From positions 248,001-312,000 of the forward strand of contig CAVUKH010000007.1 in NCBI GenBank assembly GCA_963742035.1: 64,000 nt of DNA, in the 5' to 3' direction. The notes under the pieces were generated by a model that was not told where the DNA came from, searched no databases, and saw only the letters and a list, made by a program, of their open reading frames with translations. This DNA comes from Bog-473 sp963742035. GTDB taxonomy: Bacteria > Actinomycetota > Acidimicrobiia > Acidimicrobiales > RAAP-2. A program made the translations under genes and the position numbers. Below, in pieces: positions 1-7,672 of the stretch. Within the stretch, counting starts at the first letter, position 1; each line of letters starts with the position of its first letter.

Positions 1-882
1 CGCCTCACCCTCGATGTCTTCGCCCCGCTCGCCGCGGTCGCCACATCCGAGACAGACGCCGACCTGGCCGCGGCGTCGCAACACTGGACGCCGAAGCAAG
101 CCCGCCAGCTGGCGACTGAGGTCAAAGGCGCCTCGGACGGCGAGGCGGCGGCCCAGTTCCAGCACCGCTTCGTCCGCTTCGACGACGAACGCCGCCTGAT
201 CTGGGCCCAGTTGACGGGTGATGCCTACGCCCTGGTCAAGTCAGCCATTCTGAGCCGGGCCCGCCGACACGACCATCCCAGCGCGAACGCTGCCGACTAC
301 GTGCGCTTCGAGAGCCGATGCGCCGATGCCATGCTCGACATCTGCATCGAACAGGGGCGGGAGAAGCGCGGCGGCCAGGTCCCCTCCCACGGGGGTTCCC
401 GGACCACCATGGTCGTCCACACCGACCTCGACCGTCTGCTCTACGGCGACGGCTACGGCCACGCCTCCATCGAAGGGGTAGGGCCGATCTCGGCCGAAGT
501 GGCGCGCCGCCTGGCCTGCAATGCCCACGTCACCCTGTCTTTCGAGGCGCCCGACGGCACCGGCCTCGACCAGAAGCAACTGGAGCGTGACCCGAGCGAT
601 GCGCAGCGCATCGAGATCCGGCGTCGTGACAAGGGCTGCCGCTTTCCCGGATGCGGGTGCAAGAACGTGACCGACATCCATCACATCGTGTGGGCGTCCA
701 AGCAGGGACGCACCGTCATGTCGAACCTGCTGACTCTCTGTGTCGCCCACCACAGCCGGGTGCACGAGCTCGGGTGGAAGATGGATGGAGACGCTCAGGC
801 GGCCGTGCGGTTCGTCAGCCCGCAGGGAAGGGTATTCGTCTCGTCGCCCTCGCCGACCTGGCACCCCCCGCCACGGAAATGA
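1..882 (+). CDS. DUF222/HNH endonuclease family protein (13E12-like), 5' truncated
   Basis: The reading frame is open from base 1, so the gene begins upstream of the window; about 293 codons are visible. The C-terminal part carries an HNH-type zinc site: CRFPGC, then IHHIV about 10 residues later, then LCVAHHSRVHELGW. This matches the HNH domain that follows DUF222 in the abundant actinobacterial 13E12-repeat family. The N-terminal visible part is Ala/Asp/Glu-rich and helical, as expected for DUF222. The in-vivo role of this family is not established; nuclease activity is inferred from the motif only. The gene converges on the alpha/beta hydrolase, whose stop lies 12 nt away on the other strand. 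Confidence 0.8.
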   Translation, partial: RLTLDVFAPLAAVATSETDADLAAASQHWTPKQARQLATEVKGASDGEAAAQFQHRFVRFDDERRLIWAQLTGDAYALVKSAILSRARRHDHPSANAADYVRFESRCADAMLDICIEQGREKRGGQVPSHGGSRTTMVVHTDLDRLLYGDGYGHASIEGVGPISAEVARRLACNAHVTLSFEAPDGTGLDQKQLERDPSDAQRIEIRRRDKGCRFPGCGCKNVTDIHHIVWASKQGRTVMSNLLTLCVAHHSRVHELGWKMDGDAQAAVRFVSPQGRVFVSSPSPTWHPPPRK

Positions 883-894
883 GCCTCGAAGCGA

Positions 895-1950
895 TCACCC
901 CTTGACGGCCCGCACGATCTCGTCGGTCACCGCGTCAGGGTCTTCGAGCGGAAGCATGTGCCCCCTGTTCTGCAGGGTGACGAGGCGCGCCCCTGGAACG
1001 GTTGCCACAATTTGATCTGCCTTCTTCGGCAGTGTGAGTGCGTCACGCGTGCCCACCATCACCGTCGTGGGCACTGCCATGGTGGCCACGCCTTCCAGAA
1101 GGTCCATCGTCGAAATCGACAGCAGGAAGTCGCCGCGCACGGTGCCGTGGCAGGCTCCGAAAAGGTCTCGGGTGAGGTCCATATGCGCGCGGACCGGATT
1201 GTCGCCGAAAGCAGAGCGTACGAAGACGTGCCCGTTCTTCGACTGCATCGCCCGCGTGACGACGGGCGACGCCACCATCGCGCTGGCCACCCTTGCTCCC
1301 CGCGCCGAACGATCGCCCAGGCTCGTCGCGGCGGTTGACACGAGCACGGCCGCCTTGGCCCGCTCCCGCAACACCTCGGGCCGGTGCGTGGCCAGCGACA
1401 TGATCGTCATGCCGCCCATGGAGTGCCCCGCCAGCACGATGTCGCGCACGTCGGTCGCTTCGAGTACCGCCGTCAAGTCGTGCGCCAGCGTCTCGATGGT
1501 CAGCGGCGCCGTTCCCCTCGTGCTGATCCCGTGGCCGCGCTGGTCGTAGAGGACGACACGGAAGCCCTGCCCGTGAAGTCGGCGGGCGACGGGCAACCAG
1601 ACCTCGTGACTGCAGCCCCAGCAGTGGGGGAGGACGACCACCGAAGCCTCTGGGCCCTCGCCAGCCAGATCCCAGACGGCGAGCTGTGCCCCGTCCCCCA
1701 TGCGAACGATGGTGTGGTCTGGCCGAGTGACGTCCTCGCCCCACCCGAGTGCGAGCCGTTCGTCCTCGACCTCGCCATCGACGGCGCGCTGTGCCGCGAC
1801 GCGTCTGTAGGCCACACCGGCCGCCCCGACGGCGGCCAACGCAGCACTCACGAGAAGAACCCGCTGTCGGCGTCCGGAGCGGCCGCTGCTCCCACCGCCC
1901 GAGGTTGCGGAAGAGGGGGACGGAGGGGCAGCCTGGCGGAGCGGCGTCAT
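895..1950 (-). CDS. alpha/beta hydrolase, membrane-anchored or exported
   Basis: A 351-residue alpha/beta-hydrolase fold enzyme. The nucleophile elbow is GHSMGG (Ser177), with Asp303 in VGTRDALT and His331 in NRGHML completing a plausible triad. Residues 1-30 are Ser/Gly/Arg-rich and residues 31-47 form one hydrophobic segment, so the enzyme is probably anchored or exported. The oxyanion region reads PHCWGCSHEVW instead of the common HGxxGS type; two cysteines near the active site are unusual. The substrate cannot be named. The start is an ATG with no Shine-Dalgarno; a TACGCT hexamer ends 8 nt before it, which suggests a leaderless transcript. Monocistronic, convergent with the DUF222/HNH gene. 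Confidence 0.85.
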   Translation of the reverse strand: MTPLRQAAPPSPSSATSGGGSSGRSGRRQRVLLVSAALAAVGAAGVAYRRVAAQRAVDGEVEDERLALGWGEDVTRPDHTIVRMGDGAQLAVWDLAGEGPEASVVVLPHCWGCSHEVWLPVARRLHGQGFRVVLYDQRGHGISTRGTAPLTIETLAHDLTAVLEATDVRDIVLAGHSMGGMTIMSLATHRPEVLRERAKAAVLVSTAATSLGDRSARGARVASAMVASPVVTRAMQSKNGHVFVRSAFGDNPVRAHMDLTRDLFGACHGTVRGDFLLSISTMDLLEGVATMAVPTTVMVGTRDALTLPKKADQIVATVPGARLVTLQNRGHMLPLEDPDAVTDEIVRAVKG

Positions 1951-1958
1951 ACCCGAGG

Positions 1959-1964
1959 AGCGTA
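1959..1964 (-). promoter_or_regulatory. Leaderless -10 element of the alpha/beta hydrolase gene
   Basis: TACGCT (TANNNT type) read on the minus strand, ending 8 nt before the ATG at 1950. No convincing -35 or Shine-Dalgarno is visible. Confidence 0.5.
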
Positions 1965-2116
1965 TGTGCCGGATTCGGCGAACGCCGTCCTCACCCGCCC
2001 TGCCTGCGCTCGCCCGAACCCCAGCCTGCTCCGATCGGCCGCCACCACCGGATCGTCGGCGGGGCCGTCTCCGTCCCGGTCACCCCGGTTCCGGGCTGAG
2101 CACGAAGCAGCCTCGA

Positions 2117-2122
2117 TACACT
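2117..2122 (+). promoter_or_regulatory. Possible -10 element of yebC
   Basis: TACACT lies 64 nt upstream of the yebC ATG. This would give a 5' leader of roughly 55-60 nt that contains the purine-rich ribosome binding site AAGGAACGAGGAG just before the start. The rest of 1951-2186 shows no gene. Confidence 0.35.
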
Positions 2123-2186
2123 CATTGTTCCTACCTGCCCCAACCCGAACCGGCCAGATCAAGAGACAAGAAGGAACGAGGAGTCA

Positions 2187-2936
2187 ATGTCGGGTCACTC
2201 GAAGTGGGCGACCACCAAGTACCGCAAGGGCGCCCAGGACAAGGCCCGCGCCAAGATCTTCGCCAAGTGCATCCGCCTCGTCGAGGTCGCGGCCAGGGAC
2301 GGGGGCGGCGACCTCGAGGCCAATGCCACCCTGCGCACCGCCTACCAGAAGGCCAGGGCGGCCAGCGTGCCGCTCGACACGATTGAGAAGGCCATCAAGC
2401 GGGGGACCGGCGACCTCGAGGGCGTGCGCTACGAGGCCATCAACTACGAGGGCTACGGCCCCGGCGGCGTGGCCATCATGGTCGAGACGCTCAGCGACAA
2501 CCGCAACCGCACCGGCGCCGAGATGCGCAACCTGTTCAGCCGCAACGGCGGCAACATGGCCGAGCCCGGCGCCGTGGGTTGGCAGTTCGAGCGCAAGGGC
2601 ATCGTGACTGTCGGCCTCGACAAGGACGAGGACAAGGTCATGGAGATCGCCATGGAGGGCGGGGCCGAGGACATGACCAGCAACGGCGCCGCCTGGGTCG
2701 TGACCAGCGCGCCCAGCGACCTCGAGTCGGTCCGCCAGGCGCTCGACGACGCCGGCATCACGCCCGAGTCGGTCGACCTCAGCCTCGAGCCCACCCAGCT
2801 GGTCCCCGTCCCCGACGAAGCAGAGGCCAAGAAGGTCCTGCGCCTCCTCGAAGCCATCGACGACCACGATGACGTCCAAGCCGTCCACTCCAACGCCGAC
2901 ATCTCCGACGAGGTCCTGGCCTCCTTCGAAGGCTGA
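2187..2936 (+). CDS. yebC: YebC/PmpR family protein
   Basis: A 249-residue cytoplasmic protein, the normal family length. It opens with the signature MSGHSKWATTKYRKGAQDKAR and continues with LRTAYQKARAASVPLDTIEKAIKRG and YEGYGPGGVAIMVE, all typical of YebC. Family members have been described as DNA-binding transcriptional regulators (PmpR) and, more recently, as factors helping ribosomes through difficult peptide sequences; the sequence does not tell these apart. It is followed by ruvC, ruvA and ruvB, the standard bacterial neighbourhood. The start is set by a strong purine-rich ribosome binding site directly upstream. Confidence 0.95.
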   Translation: MSGHSKWATTKYRKGAQDKARAKIFAKCIRLVEVAARDGGGDLEANATLRTAYQKARAASVPLDTIEKAIKRGTGDLEGVRYEAINYEGYGPGGVAIMVETLSDNRNRTGAEMRNLFSRNGGNMAEPGAVGWQFERKGIVTVGLDKDEDKVMEIAMEGGAEDMTSNGAAWVVTSAPSDLESVRQALDDAGITPESVDLSLEPTQLVPVPDEAEAKKVLRLLEAIDDHDDVQAVHSNADISDEVLASFEG

Positions 2937-3020
2937 ATTCAGGGCGGCCCGCCGCCCCGGTTCGGGCAGCACCGACGCGGCGGCCTCCACCAGATCCGCC
3001 CCCTGCGCAGCCCACCCGAC

Positions 3021-3026
3021 TATCCT
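3021..3026 (+). promoter_or_regulatory. Leaderless -10 element of ruvC
   Basis: TATCCT ends 8 nt before the ruvC ATG at 3035. There is no Shine-Dalgarno in the gap, so transcription probably starts at or next to the ATG. Confidence 0.55.
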
Positions 3027-3034
3027 GCGAACGC

Positions 3035-3556
3035 ATGTTCGTATTGGGCGTCGACCCCGGCCTGTCACGCTGCGGCTACGGACTGGTGGCCCGCGCCGAG
3101 GGCACGGCCGGACTGCGAGCGCACGCGGCCGGCGTGGTCGAGACCGATCCGGCGGCGCCCCTGGCCGAGCGGCTCTTGATCCTGCACACGGAACTGCGGG
3201 CGCTCGTGCAGGAGCTGCGGCCGGCCGCCGTGGTGGTCGAGCGCGTCTTCTTCCAGGTCAATGCCAAGACGGCCATGTCGGTGGGCCAGGCCAGCGGGCT
3301 GGCGCTCCTGGTGGCGGCCGAGGGCGGCTGCGAGGTCGTCCAGTACACGGCCAACGAGGTGAAGCTCAGCCTGGTGGGGTACGGGGCCGCCACCAAGGAC
3401 CAGGTGCAGCGGATGGTGGCCCAGGTGTTGGGCTTGCCCACGATCGAGGGCCCGCCCGACGTGGCGGACGCCTTGGCCCTGGCGGTCTGTCACCTGACCA
3501 CGGTGCCCCTGCGGCGGGCCGTGGACGCCGCACTCGTCAAGGAGGGAACAGCGTGA
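3035..3556 (+). CDS. ruvC: Holliday junction resolvase RuvC
   Basis: A 173-residue crossover junction endodeoxyribonuclease that cleaves Holliday junctions with RuvA and RuvB. The RNase H-like core is seen in GVDPGLSRCGYG (Asp7), VVVERVFFQ (Glu69) and PDVADALALAVCH (Asp142, Asp145), the four metal-binding acids. First gene of ruvCAB; its TGA overlaps the GTG of ruvA by 4 nt. It appears to have its own leaderless promoter, separate from yebC. Confidence 0.96.
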   Translation: MFVLGVDPGLSRCGYGLVARAEGTAGLRAHAAGVVETDPAAPLAERLLILHTELRALVQELRPAAVVVERVFFQVNAKTAMSVGQASGLALLVAAEGGCEVVQYTANEVKLSLVGYGAATKDQVQRMVAQVLGLPTIEGPPDVADALALAVCHLTTVPLRRAVDAALVKEGTA

Positions 3557-4191
3557 TCGGACTTCTACGCGGAGCGGTGGTGGTACGGAGCGGCGAGGGC
3601 GAGGTCATCGTCGATGTGGGTGGCGTGGGCTACCGGGTGGCCGTGACCCCGGCCACTGCCGCTGCACTGGTCGTGGCCGGCACTGCGGTCGAGGCCACGC
3701 TGTACGTGCACACCCATGTGCGCGAGGACGCCATTGTGCTCTACGGGTTCGCGCACGACGACGAGCGGCGCTGCTTCGAGGTGCTGCTCGGTTCACACGG
3801 GGTCGGTCCCGCGCTGGCGCTGGCCATCATGGCCGCCCTGTCGCCGGCGGCGCTGTCCACGGCTGTGCTCGAGGAGGACCTGGACACCCTCTGCACGGTG
3901 CCGGGTGTGGGGCGCAAGACAGCGGCCCGTCTGCTGATCGAGCTGAAGAGTCGGCTCGACCTGCCGGACCTGTCGTTGTCGGGGTCGGGGTCCGGGGCGG
4001 CCCCGGGTGCCGGCGTGGGGGCAGACGGTGCTGGTGGCGGGTCCCGGACGTCCCGGTCCGAGGCGCGGGCGGCCCTGAGCGAGCTCGGCTACGCCCCCGA
4101 CGAGATCCGCGGTGCGCTCGACGGCCTACGCGACGATGTCGGGGTGGAAGAGATGCTCCGTCTGGCGTTGCGCGAGCTGGCCTCGCGGTGA
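3553..4191 (+). CDS. ruvA: Holliday junction DNA helicase subunit RuvA
   Basis: A 212-residue protein that tetramerises on Holliday junctions and loads the RuvB motor. The N-terminal OB-fold starts VIGLLRGAVV and contains DVGGVGYRV. Helix-hairpin-helix motifs are SHGVGPALALAIM and VPGVGRKTAARLLIELK. The C-terminal domain III (ARAALSELGYAPDEIRGAL) contacts RuvB. A Gly/Ser-rich linker of about 30 residues separates domains II and III, somewhat longer than usual. The GTG start is chosen because it overlaps the ruvC stop and gives the exact family N-terminus. Confidence 0.95.
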   Translation: MIGLLRGAVVVRSGEGEVIVDVGGVGYRVAVTPATAAALVVAGTAVEATLYVHTHVREDAIVLYGFAHDDERRCFEVLLGSHGVGPALALAIMAALSPAALSTAVLEEDLDTLCTVPGVGRKTAARLLIELKSRLDLPDLSLSGSGSGAAPGAGVGADGAGGGSRTSRSEARAALSELGYAPDEIRGALDGLRDDVGVEEMLRLALRELASR

Positions 4192-4228
4192 GTCGGTGAG
4201 CCCCCGCGCCCGGCGGGAGGTCCTGGCC

Positions 4229-5332
4229 GTGGAGCCCGAGTCCGAGTCCGAGGAGTTTGCGGGTGGTGGTGAGCCGGATGGCGGGGCCGGTCCTGGTGGT
4301 CGGCGTGTCGTGGACCCGGTGGCGTCCGACGGCTCCGAGGAGGCCGAGGAGGTCGGGCTGCGGCCCCGGTCGCTGTCGGAGTTCCTGGGGCAGCCGCAAC
4401 TGGTCGAGCACCTGGGGATCGTGCTGCAGGCGGCCCGCCAGCGGCGCCAGCCCGTCGATCACATCCTCTTCGCCGGGCCGCCGGGACTCGGCAAGACGTC
4501 GCTGGCCGGCATCGTGGCCACCGAAATGGGTGCGGGCTTCCGCATCACCGCCGGCCCCGTCCTCACCCGTGCCGGCGACCTGGCCGCGCTCTTGACCGAT
4601 CTGCAGGACGGCGACGTGCTGTTCATCGACGAGATCCACCGCCTGCACCGATCCGTCGAGGAGATGCTCTATTCGGCCATGGAGGACGGCCGCCTCGACA
4701 TCCTGATCGGGAAGGGCCCGACCGCCCGTTCCATCCGACTCGAGCTCCCCAGCTTCACCCTGGTGGGCGCCACGACGCGGACCGGGCTGGTGGCCGGGCC
4801 CCTGCGGGACCGCTTCGGCTTCGTGGGCCGGCTGGACCTGTATGACCCGGCCGACCTGCGGGCCATCGTGGAGCGATCGGCCCGCATCTTGAAGGTGCGC
4901 ATCGACGCCGAGGGGGCCATTCGGATTTCCGAGCGTTCTCGGGGCACACCGCGGGTGGCCAACCGGCTCCTGCGCCGGGTCCGGGACTTCGCCGAAGTCC
5001 GTGGCGAGGGGTTTATCGACGGCACCATCGCCAGCGATGGCCTGGAGCTCTTCGGGGTGGACGAGCTGGGCCTGGACAAGGTCGACCGGGCCATCCTGGC
5101 CACGTTGTGCAGCCGTTTCGGCGGTCAGCCAGTGGGCCTGACCACGCTGGCGCAGTGCGTGGGTGAGGAGACGGACACGATAGAGGACGCCTACGAGCCG
5201 TTCTTGCTCCAGAGCGGTTTGATGCAACGGACATCTCGGGGCCGGGTGGCCACACAGCGCGCCTGGGCGCACCTCGGTTTGGAGCGGCCCGCGTCGGCGG
5301 CCGACGCAATGAACACGCCTCCACTCTTCTGA
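4229..5332 (+). CDS. ruvB: Holliday junction branch-migration ATPase RuvB
   Basis: A 367-residue AAA+ motor of the RuvAB complex. Walker A is GPPGLGKT (about residue 83), Walker B is VLFIDEIHRL, the sensor region is GATTRTGLVAGPLRDRFG, and the C-terminal winged helix ends MQRTSRGRVAT. The N-terminus has an acidic Glu/Asp/Gly extension of about 40 residues before the conserved LRPRSLSEFLGQ. The GTG at 4229 is preferred because GGGAGG lies 8 nt upstream; an in-frame GTG at 4196 is possible and would add 11 residues. The start codon lies shortly after the ruvA stop. Confidence 0.95.
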   Translation: MEPESESEEFAGGGEPDGGAGPGGRRVVDPVASDGSEEAEEVGLRPRSLSEFLGQPQLVEHLGIVLQAARQRRQPVDHILFAGPPGLGKTSLAGIVATEMGAGFRITAGPVLTRAGDLAALLTDLQDGDVLFIDEIHRLHRSVEEMLYSAMEDGRLDILIGKGPTARSIRLELPSFTLVGATTRTGLVAGPLRDRFGFVGRLDLYDPADLRAIVERSARILKVRIDAEGAIRISERSRGTPRVANRLLRRVRDFAEVRGEGFIDGTIASDGLELFGVDELGLDKVDRAILATLCSRFGGQPVGLTTLAQCVGEETDTIEDAYEPFLLQSGLMQRTSRGRVATQRAWAHLGLERPASAADAMNTPPLF

Positions 5333-5446
5333 CGGAGCCCTCGTCGCGCCGTGCGGACGCGTCAATTCACATTTCTTGCGCCGTTTCGCGATGTTCTGGG
5401 CTAGCGTTTCGTGGTCGCACCCAGAAGTCGGAAGCGAGGTGACCAC
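5333..5446. promoter_or_regulatory. Promoter region after ruvB, upstream of the exporter leader
   Basis: No gene seen. A possible promoter is TTGCGC (5376-5381) and TAGCGT (5402-5407), but the 20-bp spacer is long, so this is weak. The region ends with GCGAGGTGA, a good ribosome binding site for the small frame at 5447. Confidence 0.25.
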
Positions 5447-5596
5447 ATGGCAGGAATGACGACAGACACGACGTGCACGACACGTCTGTCACCGATCGCG
5501 TCCGCCCAAGTGGCCCAGCCGCCCGCCTTTTTGCTTGGTGCCTTCGGAGGGGGGTCCCGGATGGCCGGGCCCGATCTCTGCCCCGCTGGTCGCTGA
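5447..5596 (+). CDS. Possible 49-residue leader peptide upstream of ABC exporter
   Basis: A short frame beginning MAGMTTDTTCTTRL, preceded by GAGG with 7-nt spacing, one of the better ribosome binding sites in the window. A hairpin with perfect arms GACAGAC (5461-5467) and GTCTGTC (5484-5490) lies inside it. No homology is recognised. It sits 115 nt upstream of the exporter start, as an attenuator or leader peptide might. It could equally be chance, because GC-rich DNA is full of open frames. The stretch 5597-5711 holds no other feature that I can see. Confidence 0.3.
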   Translation: MAGMTTDTTCTTRLSPIASAQVAQPPAFLLGAFGGGSRMAGPDLCPAGR

Positions 5597-5711
5597 CGCC
5601 GACCACGACACCGCCGGGCTGACCGCCCGGACGCAATCCGAGGTGGGTCACGCACGACGAGTGCGTCCGCACCTCATCCCGCTCGCTGCATCTCCCAACT
5701 GGAGAACACCC

Positions 5712-7517
5712 ATGGGTGAACGCACCCTCTTCCCGAACGCTTCGACCAAGGACACCCTGGCGTATTGCTGGCGCCAGTTGCAGCCCGACCGCGCCGCCTT
5801 CGCCGGCGCCTGCACGGCCATCGTCCTCGGCACCCTGGCCAATGCAGTCGCGGCCCCGCTGATCTTCGCTGCGCTCTTGAGCCGCATATCGCAGCCCGGC
5901 TCGCATGAGGATCTGTGGCAGTCCTTCGGTCCGTTGTTGCTCGCGTACGCGCTGGTGTTGGCGATTGCCACCCTCTTCGGGCGCATCGGTGGCTGGATGA
6001 ACTGGGGCGCCACATTGCGTTCGTTCGGCCGCGCCATCACCAGTGGCTACGACCACCTGATGAGTCTCAGCCACTCGTGGCACACCGACCGGCCGTCCGG
6101 CGAGGTCATCGCCACATTGGAGACCTCGACATGGGCCTTCGTGGACATGATCGACGCCATGGTCTGGGGGATCCTGCGCATCAGCGTCACCACGCTGGGG
6201 GCAATCGTGGTGCTGGGTGTCGTGGCCTGGCCTGTCGCGCTCGTCATGGCCGGGTTGGTCGGCGTGTTCGCCCTCGTCCTGCATCGCCGCATGGCCCGGG
6301 TGGTCTCGGCGGAGAAGGAGTTCTCCGACGCCCACTCGCGGGCTACCGGCGTGATCGCCGACACCATCGCCAACCTGACGACGGTGCGTTCCCAGGCCGC
6401 CGAGGAGCGCGAGAAAGAGCACGTCGCCGCGCTGGTGGCCGACTCGCTCAGCGCGGACCTCCGGGCCCGCAAGGTCTTCACCACGACGCGGATCCAGATG
6501 GAGTCGGCAATGGCCTTCTTCAACTGGGCTTCGATCGTGGTCGGCGTGGTGCTGGCGCTACACCACGTGGCGGCGGCCGGCGCGGTGTACCTGATCCTTT
6601 TCTACGCGACCTTTGTCGGGACCAGTCTTGAGGAGTCGTTCGAGTTCATCCGCTTGATCTCACGGGCCATCGGGCGCTGCGCGAAGTTTGCCGGCATCGC
6701 CGCCATGGAGCCGGACATCGTCGACCTCCCGGGGGCGCCTGACATGGTGGTGCCGCACGGGCAGGTGGAATTCCGCGACCTGCGCTTCGCCTACCGCGCC
6801 GGAGCCCCGCTCTTCGAGGGCCTCGATCTGCGCATTGAGCCTGGGGAGCACGTTGGGCTCGTGGGGCCCTCCGGTTCGGGCAAGACAACGCTGACCAAGC
6901 TGATGTTGCGCTATGCCGACCGCGACGGTGGGCTGATCGAGATCGACGGCCAGGACATCGCCTGCGTCACGCAGCATTCGCTGCGCGGCCACATCGCCTA
7001 CGTTCCCCAAGACCCGCAGATGCTGCACCGAACCATCGCTCAGAACATCTGCTACGGCATGGAGGGCGGCGACGCGCACGCCGTCGACATGGACCTCGTG
7101 CGTGCCGTCGGTCGAGCTGCCTACGTGGACGAGTTCGTCGAGCGGCTTCCGGACGGCTACGAGACCCTGGTGGGCGAACGCGGCATGAAGCTCTCCGGTG
7201 GGCAGCGCCAGCGGGTGGCCATCGCGCAAGCAATGGCGAAGGGGGCGAAGGTGCTCGTGCTGGACGAGGCAACGTCGGCGTTGGATTCCGAATCGGAATC
7301 GCTCGTGCAAGAGGCACTGTGGCACCTCATGGAAGGCACCACGGCGTTGGTGGTGGCGCACCGGCTGGCCACCATCGCCCGGATGGACCGGATCGTTGTG
7401 CTCGACCGGGGCCGGGTGGTGGAGCAGGGCACGCACGCGGAGCTCCTGGCCGTCGGGCGCAACGGGGTCTACGGGCGCCTGTGGGCGCACCAGTCGGGTG
7501 GCTTCCTGGCTGCCTGA
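5712..7517 (+). CDS. ABC exporter half-transporter (permease fused to ATPase)
   Basis: A 601-residue type I exporter of the MsbA/LmrA/MDR type. An N-terminal block of about six hydrophobic segments (roughly residues 30-300) is fused to a nucleotide-binding domain with Walker A GPSGSGKTT, Q-loop YVPQDPQM, signature LSGGQRQRVA, Walker B VLVLDEATSALD and the switch histidine in VVAHRL. It should work as a homodimer in the cytoplasmic membrane; the substrate is unknown. The ATG at 5712 follows CTGGAGA and gives the usual N-terminus. It is alone on its strand and ends at a strong intrinsic terminator. Confidence 0.92.
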   Translation: MGERTLFPNASTKDTLAYCWRQLQPDRAAFAGACTAIVLGTLANAVAAPLIFAALLSRISQPGSHEDLWQSFGPLLLAYALVLAIATLFGRIGGWMNWGATLRSFGRAITSGYDHLMSLSHSWHTDRPSGEVIATLETSTWAFVDMIDAMVWGILRISVTTLGAIVVLGVVAWPVALVMAGLVGVFALVLHRRMARVVSAEKEFSDAHSRATGVIADTIANLTTVRSQAAEEREKEHVAALVADSLSADLRARKVFTTTRIQMESAMAFFNWASIVVGVVLALHHVAAAGAVYLILFYATFVGTSLEESFEFIRLISRAIGRCAKFAGIAAMEPDIVDLPGAPDMVVPHGQVEFRDLRFAYRAGAPLFEGLDLRIEPGEHVGLVGPSGSGKTTLTKLMLRYADRDGGLIEIDGQDIACVTQHSLRGHIAYVPQDPQMLHRTIAQNICYGMEGGDAHAVDMDLVRAVGRAAYVDEFVERLPDGYETLVGERGMKLSGGQRQRVAIAQAMAKGAKVLVLDEATSALDSESESLVQEALWHLMEGTTALVVAHRLATIARMDRIVVLDRGRVVEQGTHAELLAVGRNGVYGRLWAHQSGGFLAA

Positions 7518-7549
7518 GTCTCGGATCCGTCGGGTGCTGCGTCTGTCGC

Positions 7550-7585
7550 GGGCCCCCGGCGGACCCGGGCCGGGGTGCCCCTTTT
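7550..7585 (+). terminator. Intrinsic terminator after the ABC exporter
   Basis: The left arm GGGCCCCCGGC (7550-7560) pairs with GCCGGGGTGCCC (7569-7580) with a single bulged T; the loop is 8 nt. CTTTT follows directly. It sits between the convergent exporter and histidine kinase genes. Confidence 0.65.
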
Positions 7586-7640
7586 GCCGGGTGGGGCTCT
7601 GGCCCGCCGTACGGCGGCGTCCCGGGGGAGCCCGCCGGTC

Positions 7641-7672
7641 CGGTCAGCCGGTCAGCCGGTCAGCCGGTCAGC
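7641..7672. repeat. 8-bp tandem repeat, four copies, at the 3' end of the histidine kinase gene
   Basis: Four perfect copies of CGGTCAGC. The kinase stop codon (TCA on the plus strand at 7652-7654) lies inside the array. Because 8 is not a multiple of 3, the four TCA triplets fall in all three frames, so translation of the kinase ends within the array whatever the copy number. Confidence 0.9.

Noticed and set aside
1..882. DUF222/HNH gene as a mobile element or homing endonuclease
   Set aside because: No inverted repeats, intron or intein features are visible, and the upstream part is outside the window. The family is common as stand-alone actinobacterial genes.
4196..4228. GTG 4196 as the ruvB start
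   Set aside because: It lacks a ribosome binding site, whereas GTG 4229 has GGGAGG at good spacing. Kept only as an alternative.
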